Shown here one piece after another: positions 58,369 through 64,000 of a stretch of DNA of 64,000 bases. Position 1 is the stretch's first letter. Each line of letters begins with the position of its first letter. Source of the stretch: Ramlibacter sp. (GTDB taxonomy: Bacteria > Pseudomonadota > Gammaproteobacteria > Burkholderiales > Burkholderiaceae_C); assembly GCA_016713005.1 (NCBI GenBank), contig JADJPY010000011.1:372001-436000 (forward strand), in the 5' to 3' direction. The position numbers were made by a program, and so were the translations under genes. A model generated the notes under the pieces. The model saw nothing but the letters and a program-made list of their open reading frames with translations. It did no database searches and was not told the origin of the DNA.

Positions 58369-58743
58369 TCAGAGCGTGGACGGGTCGGCCGCCATGTTGT
58401 CAAAGCGCGCAAAGTACTTGCGAGCCAGCGCCACCAGCTGCCCGTCGGTGGGGTGATCGGCCGCAATCGAGTCGACGATGGCTTTGGCCACCGCCGGATG
58501 GTGTGCCGTGCACCAGTCGCGCAACTCGTTGCGGGCGGCCCCTGGTCCGGTGAGCAGGACTTCATGGGTGCCGGCCAGCGCCGCCACGATGGCCGGGAAG
58601 AACGCCGGATCGTGCTTGTCCTTGCCCTGATGCTTGTGGTGGCTGCGCGACTTGATGCGCTGTGCCTCCACGTGTTCGCGATCGAACATCAGGACATGGG
58701 CTTCGGAGTGGTCGAGCCAGACGACGGCATGAAAAGTGGTCAT
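58369..58743 (-). CDS. Host protein with archaeal eRF1-like (baeRF) pattern, translational-machinery type
   Basis: 124 aa from ATG 58743. N-terminal strand TFHAVVWLDHSEAHVLMFDREHV, a His/Lys-rich loop (SRSHHKHQGKDKHD), then LLTGPGAARNELRDWCTAHHPA and DHPTDGQLVALARKYFARFD, the layout of small bacterial proteins related to release-factor domain 3. Probably cytosolic and ribosome- or stress-related (inference). Transcribed after a DksA/TraR-type gene, 52 nt downstream, behind an FNR-like dyad. Confidence 0.7.
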   Translation of the reverse strand: MTTFHAVVWLDHSEAHVLMFDREHVEAQRIKSRSHHKHQGKDKHDPAFFPAIVAALAGTHEVLLTGPGAARNELRDWCTAHHPAVAKAIVDSIAADHPTDGQLVALARKYFARFDNMAADPSTL

Positions 58744-58795
58744 GGTGTGAATTTCTGCGGGGTTGAAATGAATTGGATCGAACGCCTCGTCGCCC

Positions 58796-59155
58796 TCAGG
58801 CGTGCTCGGCCTTTTCCTGGCACTGGATGCAGCGGGGCGCTTCCGGGGCGGCATGCAGACGGGGCGCCGCGATGTCGACGCCGCATTCGGTGCACAGCCC
58901 GTAGGTGCCGGCCTCAATGCGCTGCAGCGCCGCTTCGATGACCTGCAGCTCTGCGGTTTCCCGTTCGTCCAGCGCCAGTTCCAGCTCCCGCTCGGTGGTC
59001 ACCTGCGCCCGGGAGTCCTCGGTATGGCCGAAATGTTCGGCGGACGCCTCGGCGCGCCCGATGTTGCCGCCGCGCAGCGTCGCCAGCTGGAGCAGCAGGC
59101 TTTCGCGCTGCGCGAGCAGTTGGGCCTTGAACGGTGCGGTGAGCTTCTTGTCCAT
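58796..59155 (-). CDS. DksA/TraR C4-type zinc-finger protein
   Basis: 119 aa from ATG 59155 with AAGGAGA upstream. A coiled-coil N-terminal half (FKAQLLAQRESLLLQLATLRGG; RELELALDERETAELQVIEAALQRI) and a C-terminal finger CTECGVDI...APRCIQCQE. Such proteins bind the RNA polymerase secondary channel and modulate stress transcription. The upstream region carries a perfect FNR-like dyad with class II spacing to a CATGAT -10 box, suggesting anaerobic induction. Confidence 0.85.
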   Translation of the reverse strand: MDKKLTAPFKAQLLAQRESLLLQLATLRGGNIGRAEASAEHFGHTEDSRAQVTTERELELALDERETAELQVIEAALQRIEAGTYGLCTECGVDIAAPRLHAAPEAPRCIQCQEKAEHA

Positions 59156-59207
59156 GCAATCTCCTTGGGGTATGGGTTCATCATGCGCTTTCACCCCTGG
59201 CGCAGCT

Positions 59208-59221
59208 TTGACGCAAGTCAA
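59208..59221 (-). promoter_or_regulatory. FNR-like dyad upstream of the DksA/TraR-type operon
   Basis: Perfect palindromic arms TTGAC-GCAA-GTCAA, centre 59214.5. On the minus strand a CATGAT -10-like box (59185-59180) lies 29.5 bp from the centre, the same distance as at narK1. On the plus strand towards the enoyl-CoA hydratase the spacing is poorer. Confidence 0.6.
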
Positions 59222-59285
59222 GCCCCTACGGAGGGGCCGGACCCGGTGGACAATCCTGCGCAGGCCGCAGTTTTACGGAGACACC

Positions 59286-60080
59286 ATGGACTACTCACGC
59301 TACAAGACCTTCAACCTCAGCCGCCGCGGACCCGGCGATTCGGTCCTGGACATCCAGATGAAGGCGCAGAACGGCAAACTGCCCACCGCAGGGCACGACG
59401 GCCACTGGGAGCTGTGCGAAATATGGCGCGACGTGAGCGCGGACGATTCGGTGCGCTGCGCCGTGTTGCGCGGTGAGGGCATGGGCTTCTCGGGCGGCGG
59501 CGACCTGGCCCTGGTGCAGGACATGGCCAGCGACTTCGCGGTTCGCACCCGGGTCTGGAAGGAAGCGCGCGACCTGGTCTACAACGTCATCAATTGCGAC
59601 AAGCCCATCGTCAGCGCCATGCATGGCCCGGCCGTGGGCGCGGGGCTGGTGGCTGGCCTGCTGGCCGACATCTCGATTGCCGCCAAGAGCGCCAAGATCG
59701 TGGACGGCCACACCCGCCTGGGCGTGGCGGCGGGCGACCATGCGGCCATCGTCTGGCCCCTGCTGTGCGGCATGGCCAAGGCCAAGTACTACCTGATGCT
59801 GTGCGAGCCGGTGAGCGGCGAGGAGGCCGAGCGCATCGGCCTGGTGTCGCTGGCGGTGAACGACGACGAACTGCTGCCCAGGGCGTATGAGTTGGCCGAC
59901 AGGCTGGCCAGCGGCAGCCAGACCGCCATCCGCTGGACCAAGTACAGCCTGAACAACTGGCTGCGCCAGGCCGGCCCGGCGTTTGACACCTCGCTGGCGC
60001 TGGAATTCATGGGCTTTGGCGGGCCCGACGTGCATGAGGGCGTCGCCAGCCTGCGCGAGCGGCGCGCGCCCAGGTTCTAG
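59286..60080 (+). CDS. Enoyl-CoA hydratase/isomerase (crotonase) family protein
   Basis: 264 aa. Crotonase fold with oxyanion-hole blocks CAVLRGEGMGFSGGGDLALVQDM and KPIVSAMHGPAVGAGLVAGLLADISIAAKSAKIVDGH. The usual hydratase glutamates at VAGLLADISI/GHTRLGVAAGDH positions are not the canonical pair, so hydratase, isomerase or decarboxylase activity is undecided. Start ATG 59286 after TACGGAG. Stands alone. Confidence 0.87.
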   Translation: MDYSRYKTFNLSRRGPGDSVLDIQMKAQNGKLPTAGHDGHWELCEIWRDVSADDSVRCAVLRGEGMGFSGGGDLALVQDMASDFAVRTRVWKEARDLVYNVINCDKPIVSAMHGPAVGAGLVAGLLADISIAAKSAKIVDGHTRLGVAAGDHAAIVWPLLCGMAKAKYYLMLCEPVSGEEAERIGLVSLAVNDDELLPRAYELADRLASGSQTAIRWTKYSLNNWLRQAGPAFDTSLALEFMGFGGPDVHEGVASLRERRAPRF

Positions 60081-60104
60081 CGGCTTCGAAGATAATCCTG
60101 CTCC

Positions 60105-60458
60105 ATGCACCGCCTGCGCACCGCCCGCCATCTCGCCCGCCTTGTGCTGGTGTGCTTTGCGTTGTCCTTGGGCGTGGCTGTGGCCTCGCCGATGGTGAAT
60201 CCGGTGGCGATGGAACTGGTCTGTACCAGTGCCGGGGCCATGAAAGTGCTGGTCAAGACCGACGACGGCGTGAAGGAACTCTCCGGCCACACGCTGGATT
60301 GCCCCTTGTGCGCCATTTCGGGCGCCCCGCCCCTGGCCAACCGGCATGAGGCCGAACCCCCGCATCCCCTGTCCCATGCGCTGCAACCGCTGGCTGCGGC
60401 GCACATTGCCGCGCGCACGGCGGCACCTTTGCCCGCGCGCGGGCCGCCCATTCTCTGA
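60105..60458 (+). CDS. DUF2946-like secreted protein
   Basis: 117 aa. Signal sequence (cleavage near VAVASP) followed by the DUF2946 pattern: Cys40 in LVCTSAGAMK, His62 and the CPLC pair Cys66/Cys69. The C-terminal third is Ala/Pro/His-rich. DUF2946 genes usually stand before TonB receptors and copper-handling genes. First gene of the right-end cluster. Confidence 0.8.
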   Translation: MHRLRTARHLARLVLVCFALSLGVAVASPMVNPVAMELVCTSAGAMKVLVKTDDGVKELSGHTLDCPLCAISGAPPLANRHEAEPPHPLSHALQPLAAAHIAARTAAPLPARGPPIL

Positions 60459-60515
60459 GCTATCAAATTCATAGCACCTGATGTCCGCTGCATGCGGGCT
60501 GCAGGCTGTTTTGGC
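60459..60515 (+). repeat. Dispersed repeat, copy I (upstream of TonB receptor)
   Basis: GCTATCAAATTCATAGC (60459-60475) begins one base after the DUF2946 stop, followed by spacer and TGCGGGCTGCAGGCTGTTTT. It fills the gap to the receptor gene and contains an in-frame but probably unused ATG at 60481. Confidence 0.65.
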
Positions 60516-60534
60516 TGATTGTTCGGAGTTTCCC

Positions 60535-62862
60535 TTGAAGAAGAACCGTCTTGCCGTGGCGCTGGCCATGGCGTTTCCCTTGCTGGGCGCGGCCCAGTCC
60601 ACCGCGCCCGTGCGCGAACTCGGGGTCGTCACCGTCTTTGGCGGGCAACCCACCTCGCTGCCCACGCAGATCCCGACCACCATGGAAGGTGTCACGCGCG
60701 AGCAGATCGAGCAGTCGATCAACGCCACCGACAGCGAGGACGCGCTCAAGTATTTCCCCAGCTTGCTGGTGCGCAAGCGCTACATCGGCGATTACAACCA
60801 CGCCATCCTGTCCAGCCGGGCCTCGGGCACGGGCAACAGCGCGCGCTCGGCGGTCTATGCCGACGGCATCCTGCTGTCCAACTACCTGGGCAACGGCGTC
60901 GGCGGGCTGAGCTTTCCGCCCCGCTGGGGGCTGGTGACGCCCGAGGAAATCGAGCGCGTGGACGTGATGTACGGGCCGTTCTCGGCCGCCTACCCCGGCA
61001 ATTCTGTGGGCGCGGTGGTGGACTACGTGACGCGCATGCCCACGAAGTTCGAGGCGCATGGCAAGGTCGGTTACGTGGCGCAGCCGTTCCAGATGTACGG
61101 CACGAGCCAGACCTACAAGTCCTGGCAGGCCAGTGCGTCGGCCGGCAACAAGTCGGGCGACCTGTCCTGGTTCATCAACTTCAACCACACGGACAGTCAC
61201 GGCCAGCCCCTGACCTTTGCCACCCGTCTGGTGAGTTCCGGCGTGGCCGGCCCCGGGGGCACCGTGGTGACTGGCGCCGCACCGGACCGCAACAACGCCA
61301 ATGCGCCCATCTTCGTGCTGGGCAGCGGCACCGAGTACCACACCAGGCAAGACCACCTCAAGCTCAAACTGGCCTGGGACTTTTCGCCCACGCTGCGCGC
61401 GGCCTATACCTTTGGCCTGTGGCAAAACACCTCTGAGGGGCGGCCGGTGTCCTACCTGCGCGACGGGCTGGGCAACCCCGTTTACAGCGGCCCGGTCAAC
61501 ATCAACGGCGTGGCCTTCACCGGGGGCCAGGCGCTGAGGGCCAGCGACTTTGTGCTCTCCAACGAAAGCCTGCAGCACACCATGCATGGCCTGTCGCTCA
61601 AGACGAACACCCGCGGCACCTGGGATTGGGAAGTGGCCGCCAGCGTGTACGACTATGGCCAGGACCAGAAGCGGCAGAACACCACCGCACTGCCCGGTGC
61701 GGCCACTGGCGGCGCCGGTACGCTGGCTGACGGGCAGGGCACTGGCTGGAACAACCTGGCTGTTCGCGGCACCTGGCGGCCCCAGGGCATCAAGGGCGCC
61801 CACATTGTGGATTTCGGCCTGCAGCAAGACAGCTACCAGCTGCGCTACCGCACCTCGGCCATTGCCGGCAACTGGCTCACCGACCCGGCCGGCGCGCTCA
61901 ACAGCAACGTGGGCGGCGAGACCCGCCTGCAAAGCATCTGGGCCCAGGATGCCTGGGCCTTTGCCCCGGGCTGGAAGACGGTGCTGGGCGGGCGGTTGGA
62001 GCACTGGACGGCCAGCGGTGGCTACACCCAGATCCCGGGTGCGGCGCCCCCGGTCAACACCGCCCACGCCACGCGCAATGAGACGTTCTTCTCCCCCAAG
62101 GCGGCCCTGTCGTGGCAATGGACGCCCGCCACGGTGCTCAAGGCCTCGGTGGGCCGCGCGGTGCGCATGCCCACGGTAGGCGAGCTGTATGGCGCGACTT
62201 CGACCACCAACTCACAGTACATCAACGACCCCAACTTCAGGCCCGAGAAATCCTGGACCACCGAGCTCAGCGCCGAGCGTGACCTGGGCAACGGCCTGCT
62301 GCGCTTGACGTTCTTCAGCGAGCAGACGCGCGACGCGCTGTATTCGCAGACGATCTTCGATCCCGTGGGGCTGGTGAACGTGAGCCGGGTGCAAAACGTC
62401 GGCCTGATCAAGACCAACGGGCTGGAACTGGCCTACAACGGCGCGGATGTCATCAAGAAGGGCCTGGACCTGGGCGCCAGCGCGACCTACGCGCACTCGA
62501 TCGTCAAGGAGAACGCCGGCTTTGTGGTGGTGCCGGGCGACACCGTGGGCAAATGGCAGCCCAACATCCCTCGCTGGCGTGCCTCGGCACTGGGCAGCTA
62601 CCGCTGGGATGAGCGCCTTACAACCAGCCTGGGCGCGCGCTACAGCGGCAAGCAGTACCGCACGCTGAACAACGCGGACGTCAACGGCTTCACCTACCAG
62701 GGCGTGAGCAAGTTCTTCACCGTGGACCTGCGCGTGCGCTACCAGTTCAGCAAGACCACCAGCGCGGCGTTCGGCATCGACAACCTGAACAACTACAAGT
62801 TCTGGAACTTCCACCCCTACCCGCAACGCAGCTACACCGCCGAAGTCAAGGTGGATCTCTGA
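60535..62862 (+). CDS. TonB-dependent outer-membrane receptor
   Basis: 775 aa from TTG 60535, chosen because GGAG lies 7 nt upstream and the result is a clean signal peptide (KKNRLAVALAMAFPLLGAAQ). An in-frame ATG at 60481 would give a poor leader made of repeat sequence. Plug domain: REQIEQSINATDSEDALKYFPSLLV, ADGILLSNYLGNG and VTPEEIERVDVMYGPFSAAYPGNSVGAVVDYVT. A 22-strand-type barrel follows, ending RSYTAEVKVDL. Between DUF2946 and DUF1775 genes, suggesting a metal (copper) ligand (inference). Confidence 0.92.
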   Translation: MKKNRLAVALAMAFPLLGAAQSTAPVRELGVVTVFGGQPTSLPTQIPTTMEGVTREQIEQSINATDSEDALKYFPSLLVRKRYIGDYNHAILSSRASGTGNSARSAVYADGILLSNYLGNGVGGLSFPPRWGLVTPEEIERVDVMYGPFSAAYPGNSVGAVVDYVTRMPTKFEAHGKVGYVAQPFQMYGTSQTYKSWQASASAGNKSGDLSWFINFNHTDSHGQPLTFATRLVSSGVAGPGGTVVTGAAPDRNNANAPIFVLGSGTEYHTRQDHLKLKLAWDFSPTLRAAYTFGLWQNTSEGRPVSYLRDGLGNPVYSGPVNINGVAFTGGQALRASDFVLSNESLQHTMHGLSLKTNTRGTWDWEVAASVYDYGQDQKRQNTTALPGAATGGAGTLADGQGTGWNNLAVRGTWRPQGIKGAHIVDFGLQQDSYQLRYRTSAIAGNWLTDPAGALNSNVGGETRLQSIWAQDAWAFAPGWKTVLGGRLEHWTASGGYTQIPGAAPPVNTAHATRNETFFSPKAALSWQWTPATVLKASVGRAVRMPTVGELYGATSTTNSQYINDPNFRPEKSWTTELSAERDLGNGLLRLTFFSEQTRDALYSQTIFDPVGLVNVSRVQNVGLIKTNGLELAYNGADVIKKGLDLGASATYAHSIVKENAGFVVVPGDTVGKWQPNIPRWRASALGSYRWDERLTTSLGARYSGKQYRTLNNADVNGFTYQGVSKFFTVDLRVRYQFSKTTSAAFGIDNLNNYKFWNFHPYPQRSYTAEVKVDL

Positions 62863-62873
62863 AGGAGTCAATC

Positions 62874-63422
62874 ATGATCAAGAATGCTATCAAAATCATA
62901 GCTAAATGCTCAATACTGGCGGGGGCTACGGCCGCTTTTGGCCATGTGGTTCTGGATCAGCCCGTGGCGCTGGGTGGTACCAGTTACCGCGCCACGCTGC
63001 GCGTGGGCCATGGCTGTGAGGGATCGCCCACACACACTGTGCGGGTGACATTGCCCAACGGGTTCCGCGGGGCCAAACCCATGCCGCACCCTGGCTGGAC
63101 AGTCGCGATCCGCAAGGAAAAGCTTGCCCGGCCCTACACCAGCCACGGCCGCGAGGTGACCGAGGACGTGGTCGAAGTGACCTGGACAGCACAGTCGCGC
63201 GAGCACTGGCTGGCCGATGCGCACTACGACGAGTTCGTGGTGCGCGGCAGCCTGCCTGAGGCCGCAACGGCGATGTGGTTCAAGGTGCTGCAGACCTGCG
63301 AGAAGGGCACCCTGGACTGGTCGGAGATCCCCGCCAGCGGGACTTCCGCCAAAGGTCTCAAGGCCCCGGCCGCGCTGCTGGAGGTGCTGCCTTCCGCTCC
63401 CGCTGGCCACGACGCCCACTAG
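62874..63422 (+). CDS. DUF1775 (YcnI-like) copper-binding secreted protein
   Basis: 182 aa. Signal sequence of about 23 residues, then His24-VVLDQP. In YcnI-family proteins the mature N-terminal His forms a copper site, and cleavage after AFG would expose exactly this His. Further blocks GTSYRATLRVGHGCEGSPTHTVRVTLP, HPGWTVAIRKE, VEVTWTA and MWFKVLQTCEKG are typical. The signal peptide residues 5-23 are encoded by a dispersed repeat. Ribosome site GAAGGAG after the receptor stop, so co-transcribed. Confidence 0.87.
   Translation: MIKNAIKIIAKCSILAGATAAFGHVVLDQPVALGGTSYRATLRVGHGCEGSPTHTVRVTLPNGFRGAKPMPHPGWTVAIRKEKLARPYTSHGREVTEDVVEVTWTAQSREHWLADAHYDEFVVRGSLPEAATAMWFKVLQTCEKGTLDWSEIPASGTSAKGLKAPAALLEVLPSAPAGHDAH
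62887..62943 (+). repeat. Dispersed repeat, copy J (encodes a signal peptide)
   Basis: GCTATCAAAATCATAGC (62887-62903), spacer, ACTGGCGGGGGCTACGGCCG and CTTTTGGC. Lies entirely in the DUF1775 gene, coding residues 5-23 (AIKIIAKCSILAGATAAFG), and ends at the codon before the first mature residue. Confidence 0.7.
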
Positions 63423-63433
63423 CATTGATCGAC

Positions 63434-64000
63434 ATGCAAATGGCTGGACAGGGCTCGCATGGGACGCCGGTGATTCCAATCGTCACCGGCGTGCTGCTGC
63501 TGCACGTGGCCGCATTGTGGGCGCTGCAGACTGGTCTGCTGCGCAGGGCCGTGGAAGTCTTCGTGCCCGTGGCCCTGGTCTCCGAGATGGTCGAACCGCC
63601 CCAGCCAAAGGTGACGCCCCAGCCCCCGCCCGCCCCTGAGTCTCCCAAATCCGTGCCGCGCCAGCAGCAACCCATACTGCCCCCTGCCCCCATGCCCCTG
63701 GCCGTGCCCGATGCCCCGCCCGCGCCCAATGCACCCACGGGCGTGGTGGCGCCACCTGCGCCGCTGCCCCCCGTCGCCGCACCCGTCGCCGTGGCCGCGC
63801 CGCCCGCACCCCCAGCGCCACCCCGCATCGAGCTGCCCATCAGCGATGCGGCCTACCTCAACAACCCCAAGCCCGCGTATCCGCGCATGAGCATGCAGCA
63901 GGGCGAGCAGGGGCGCGTGGTGCTGAACGTGCTCATCGGCGCCGACGGCAATCCCAAGAAGGTCGAAATCCACCAGTCCAGCGGCTTCGAGCGGCTGGAC
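63434..64000 (+). CDS. TonB-family energy transducer (3' truncated by window end)
   Basis: 189 codons visible, open to the last base. Starts at ATG 63434 (alternative ATG 63440). One N-terminal membrane segment (VIPIVTGVLLLHVAALWAL), a Pro-rich periplasmic linker (PQPPPAPESPKS, PPAPMPLAVPDAPP, PPAPPAPP) and the beginning of the TonB C-terminal domain (NPKPAYPRMSMQQGEQGRVV, then LIGADGNPKKVEIHQSSGF). Energises the receptor two genes upstream. ExbB/ExbD would be expected next, outside the window. Confidence 0.92.
   Translation, partial: MQMAGQGSHGTPVIPIVTGVLLLHVAALWALQTGLLRRAVEVFVPVALVSEMVEPPQPKVTPQPPPAPESPKSVPRQQQPILPPAPMPLAVPDAPPAPNAPTGVVAPPAPLPPVAAPVAVAAPPAPPAPPRIELPISDAAYLNNPKPAYPRMSMQQGEQGRVVLNVLIGADGNPKKVEIHQSSGFERLD

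Noticed and set aside
1..64000. tRNA, rRNA, CRISPR array, insertion sequence or prophage
   Set aside because: Scanned intergenic gaps; none shows cloverleaf-like sequence, regularly spaced direct repeats, a transposase or phage genes.

Overview
The window is a high-GC, densely packed chromosomal segment that reads as a betaproteobacterium of the Comamonadaceae (Acidovorax/Hydrogenophaga/Rhodoferax-like). The grounds are gene content (rsmI-yraN-diaA-dolP block, pilT/pilU next to yggS, PutA with a divergent Lrp-type regulator, narXL-narK1K2GHJI with a ppiC gene) and a dispersed short repeat built on GCTAT-N7-ATAGC; the genus assignment is inference. The gene content suggests a respiratory generalist: thiosulfate oxidation (sox), nitrate respiration (nar), B12-dependent (oxygen-independent) ribonucleotide reduction, proline, glyoxylate and acyl-CoA metabolism, and metal (probably copper) acquisition.

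Layout: 1-2935 end of a sox cluster (soxA partial, soxX, terminator, soxB). 2936-4785 DinB-like protein, an orphan ORF and a membrane-anchored hydrolase, separated by repeat copies. 4786-7680 is visibly more AT-rich: a hotdog thioesterase followed by three same-strand genes separated by attC-like recombination sites, i.e. integron cassettes with no integrase in view (CALIN-like). 7681-15582 core housekeeping: Ldh-family dehydrogenase, rsmI, yraN, diaA, dolP, HIBADH-family dehydrogenase, pilU, pilT, yggS. 15608-20725 DUF3617 and DUF5672 genes, putR and putA. 20755-31239 acyl-CoA ligase, biotin-carboxyltransferase fusion, class V aminotransferase, glcD-type oxidase, methyltransferase, LysR regulator, purU and an omega-aminotransferase with an apparent 3' frameshift.

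31236-50780 is the main anaerobic locus: FNR-like site, narXL, a second FNR-like site, narK1-narK2-narG-narH-narJ-narI, then ppiC, a beta-carbonic anhydrase, an unrecognised 134-aa protein, a nitronate-monooxygenase-like flavoprotein, nrdJ, a nitroreductase and a hemerythrin-domain protein. Many junctions are 4-nt start/stop overlaps, so the block looks like one long transcript combining nitrate respiration with deoxynucleotide synthesis without oxygen.

50785-60080 is mixed: ChaN-like lipoprotein, AbrB-type permease, branched-chain-type binding protein, DUF3567, DUF3108, IclR with a fumarylacetoacetase-family gene, MarC, VOC, a baeRF-like protein with a DksA/TraR-type protein behind a perfect FNR-like dyad, and an enoyl-CoA hydratase. 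60105-64000 is a DUF2946 / TonB-dependent receptor / DUF1775 (YcnI-like) / TonB cluster, probably for copper handling, running off the right end. No tRNA, rRNA, CRISPR array, transposase or phage gene was recognised. About ten copies of the short repeat are scattered through the window; six lie inside coding genes, where they are translated in frame.
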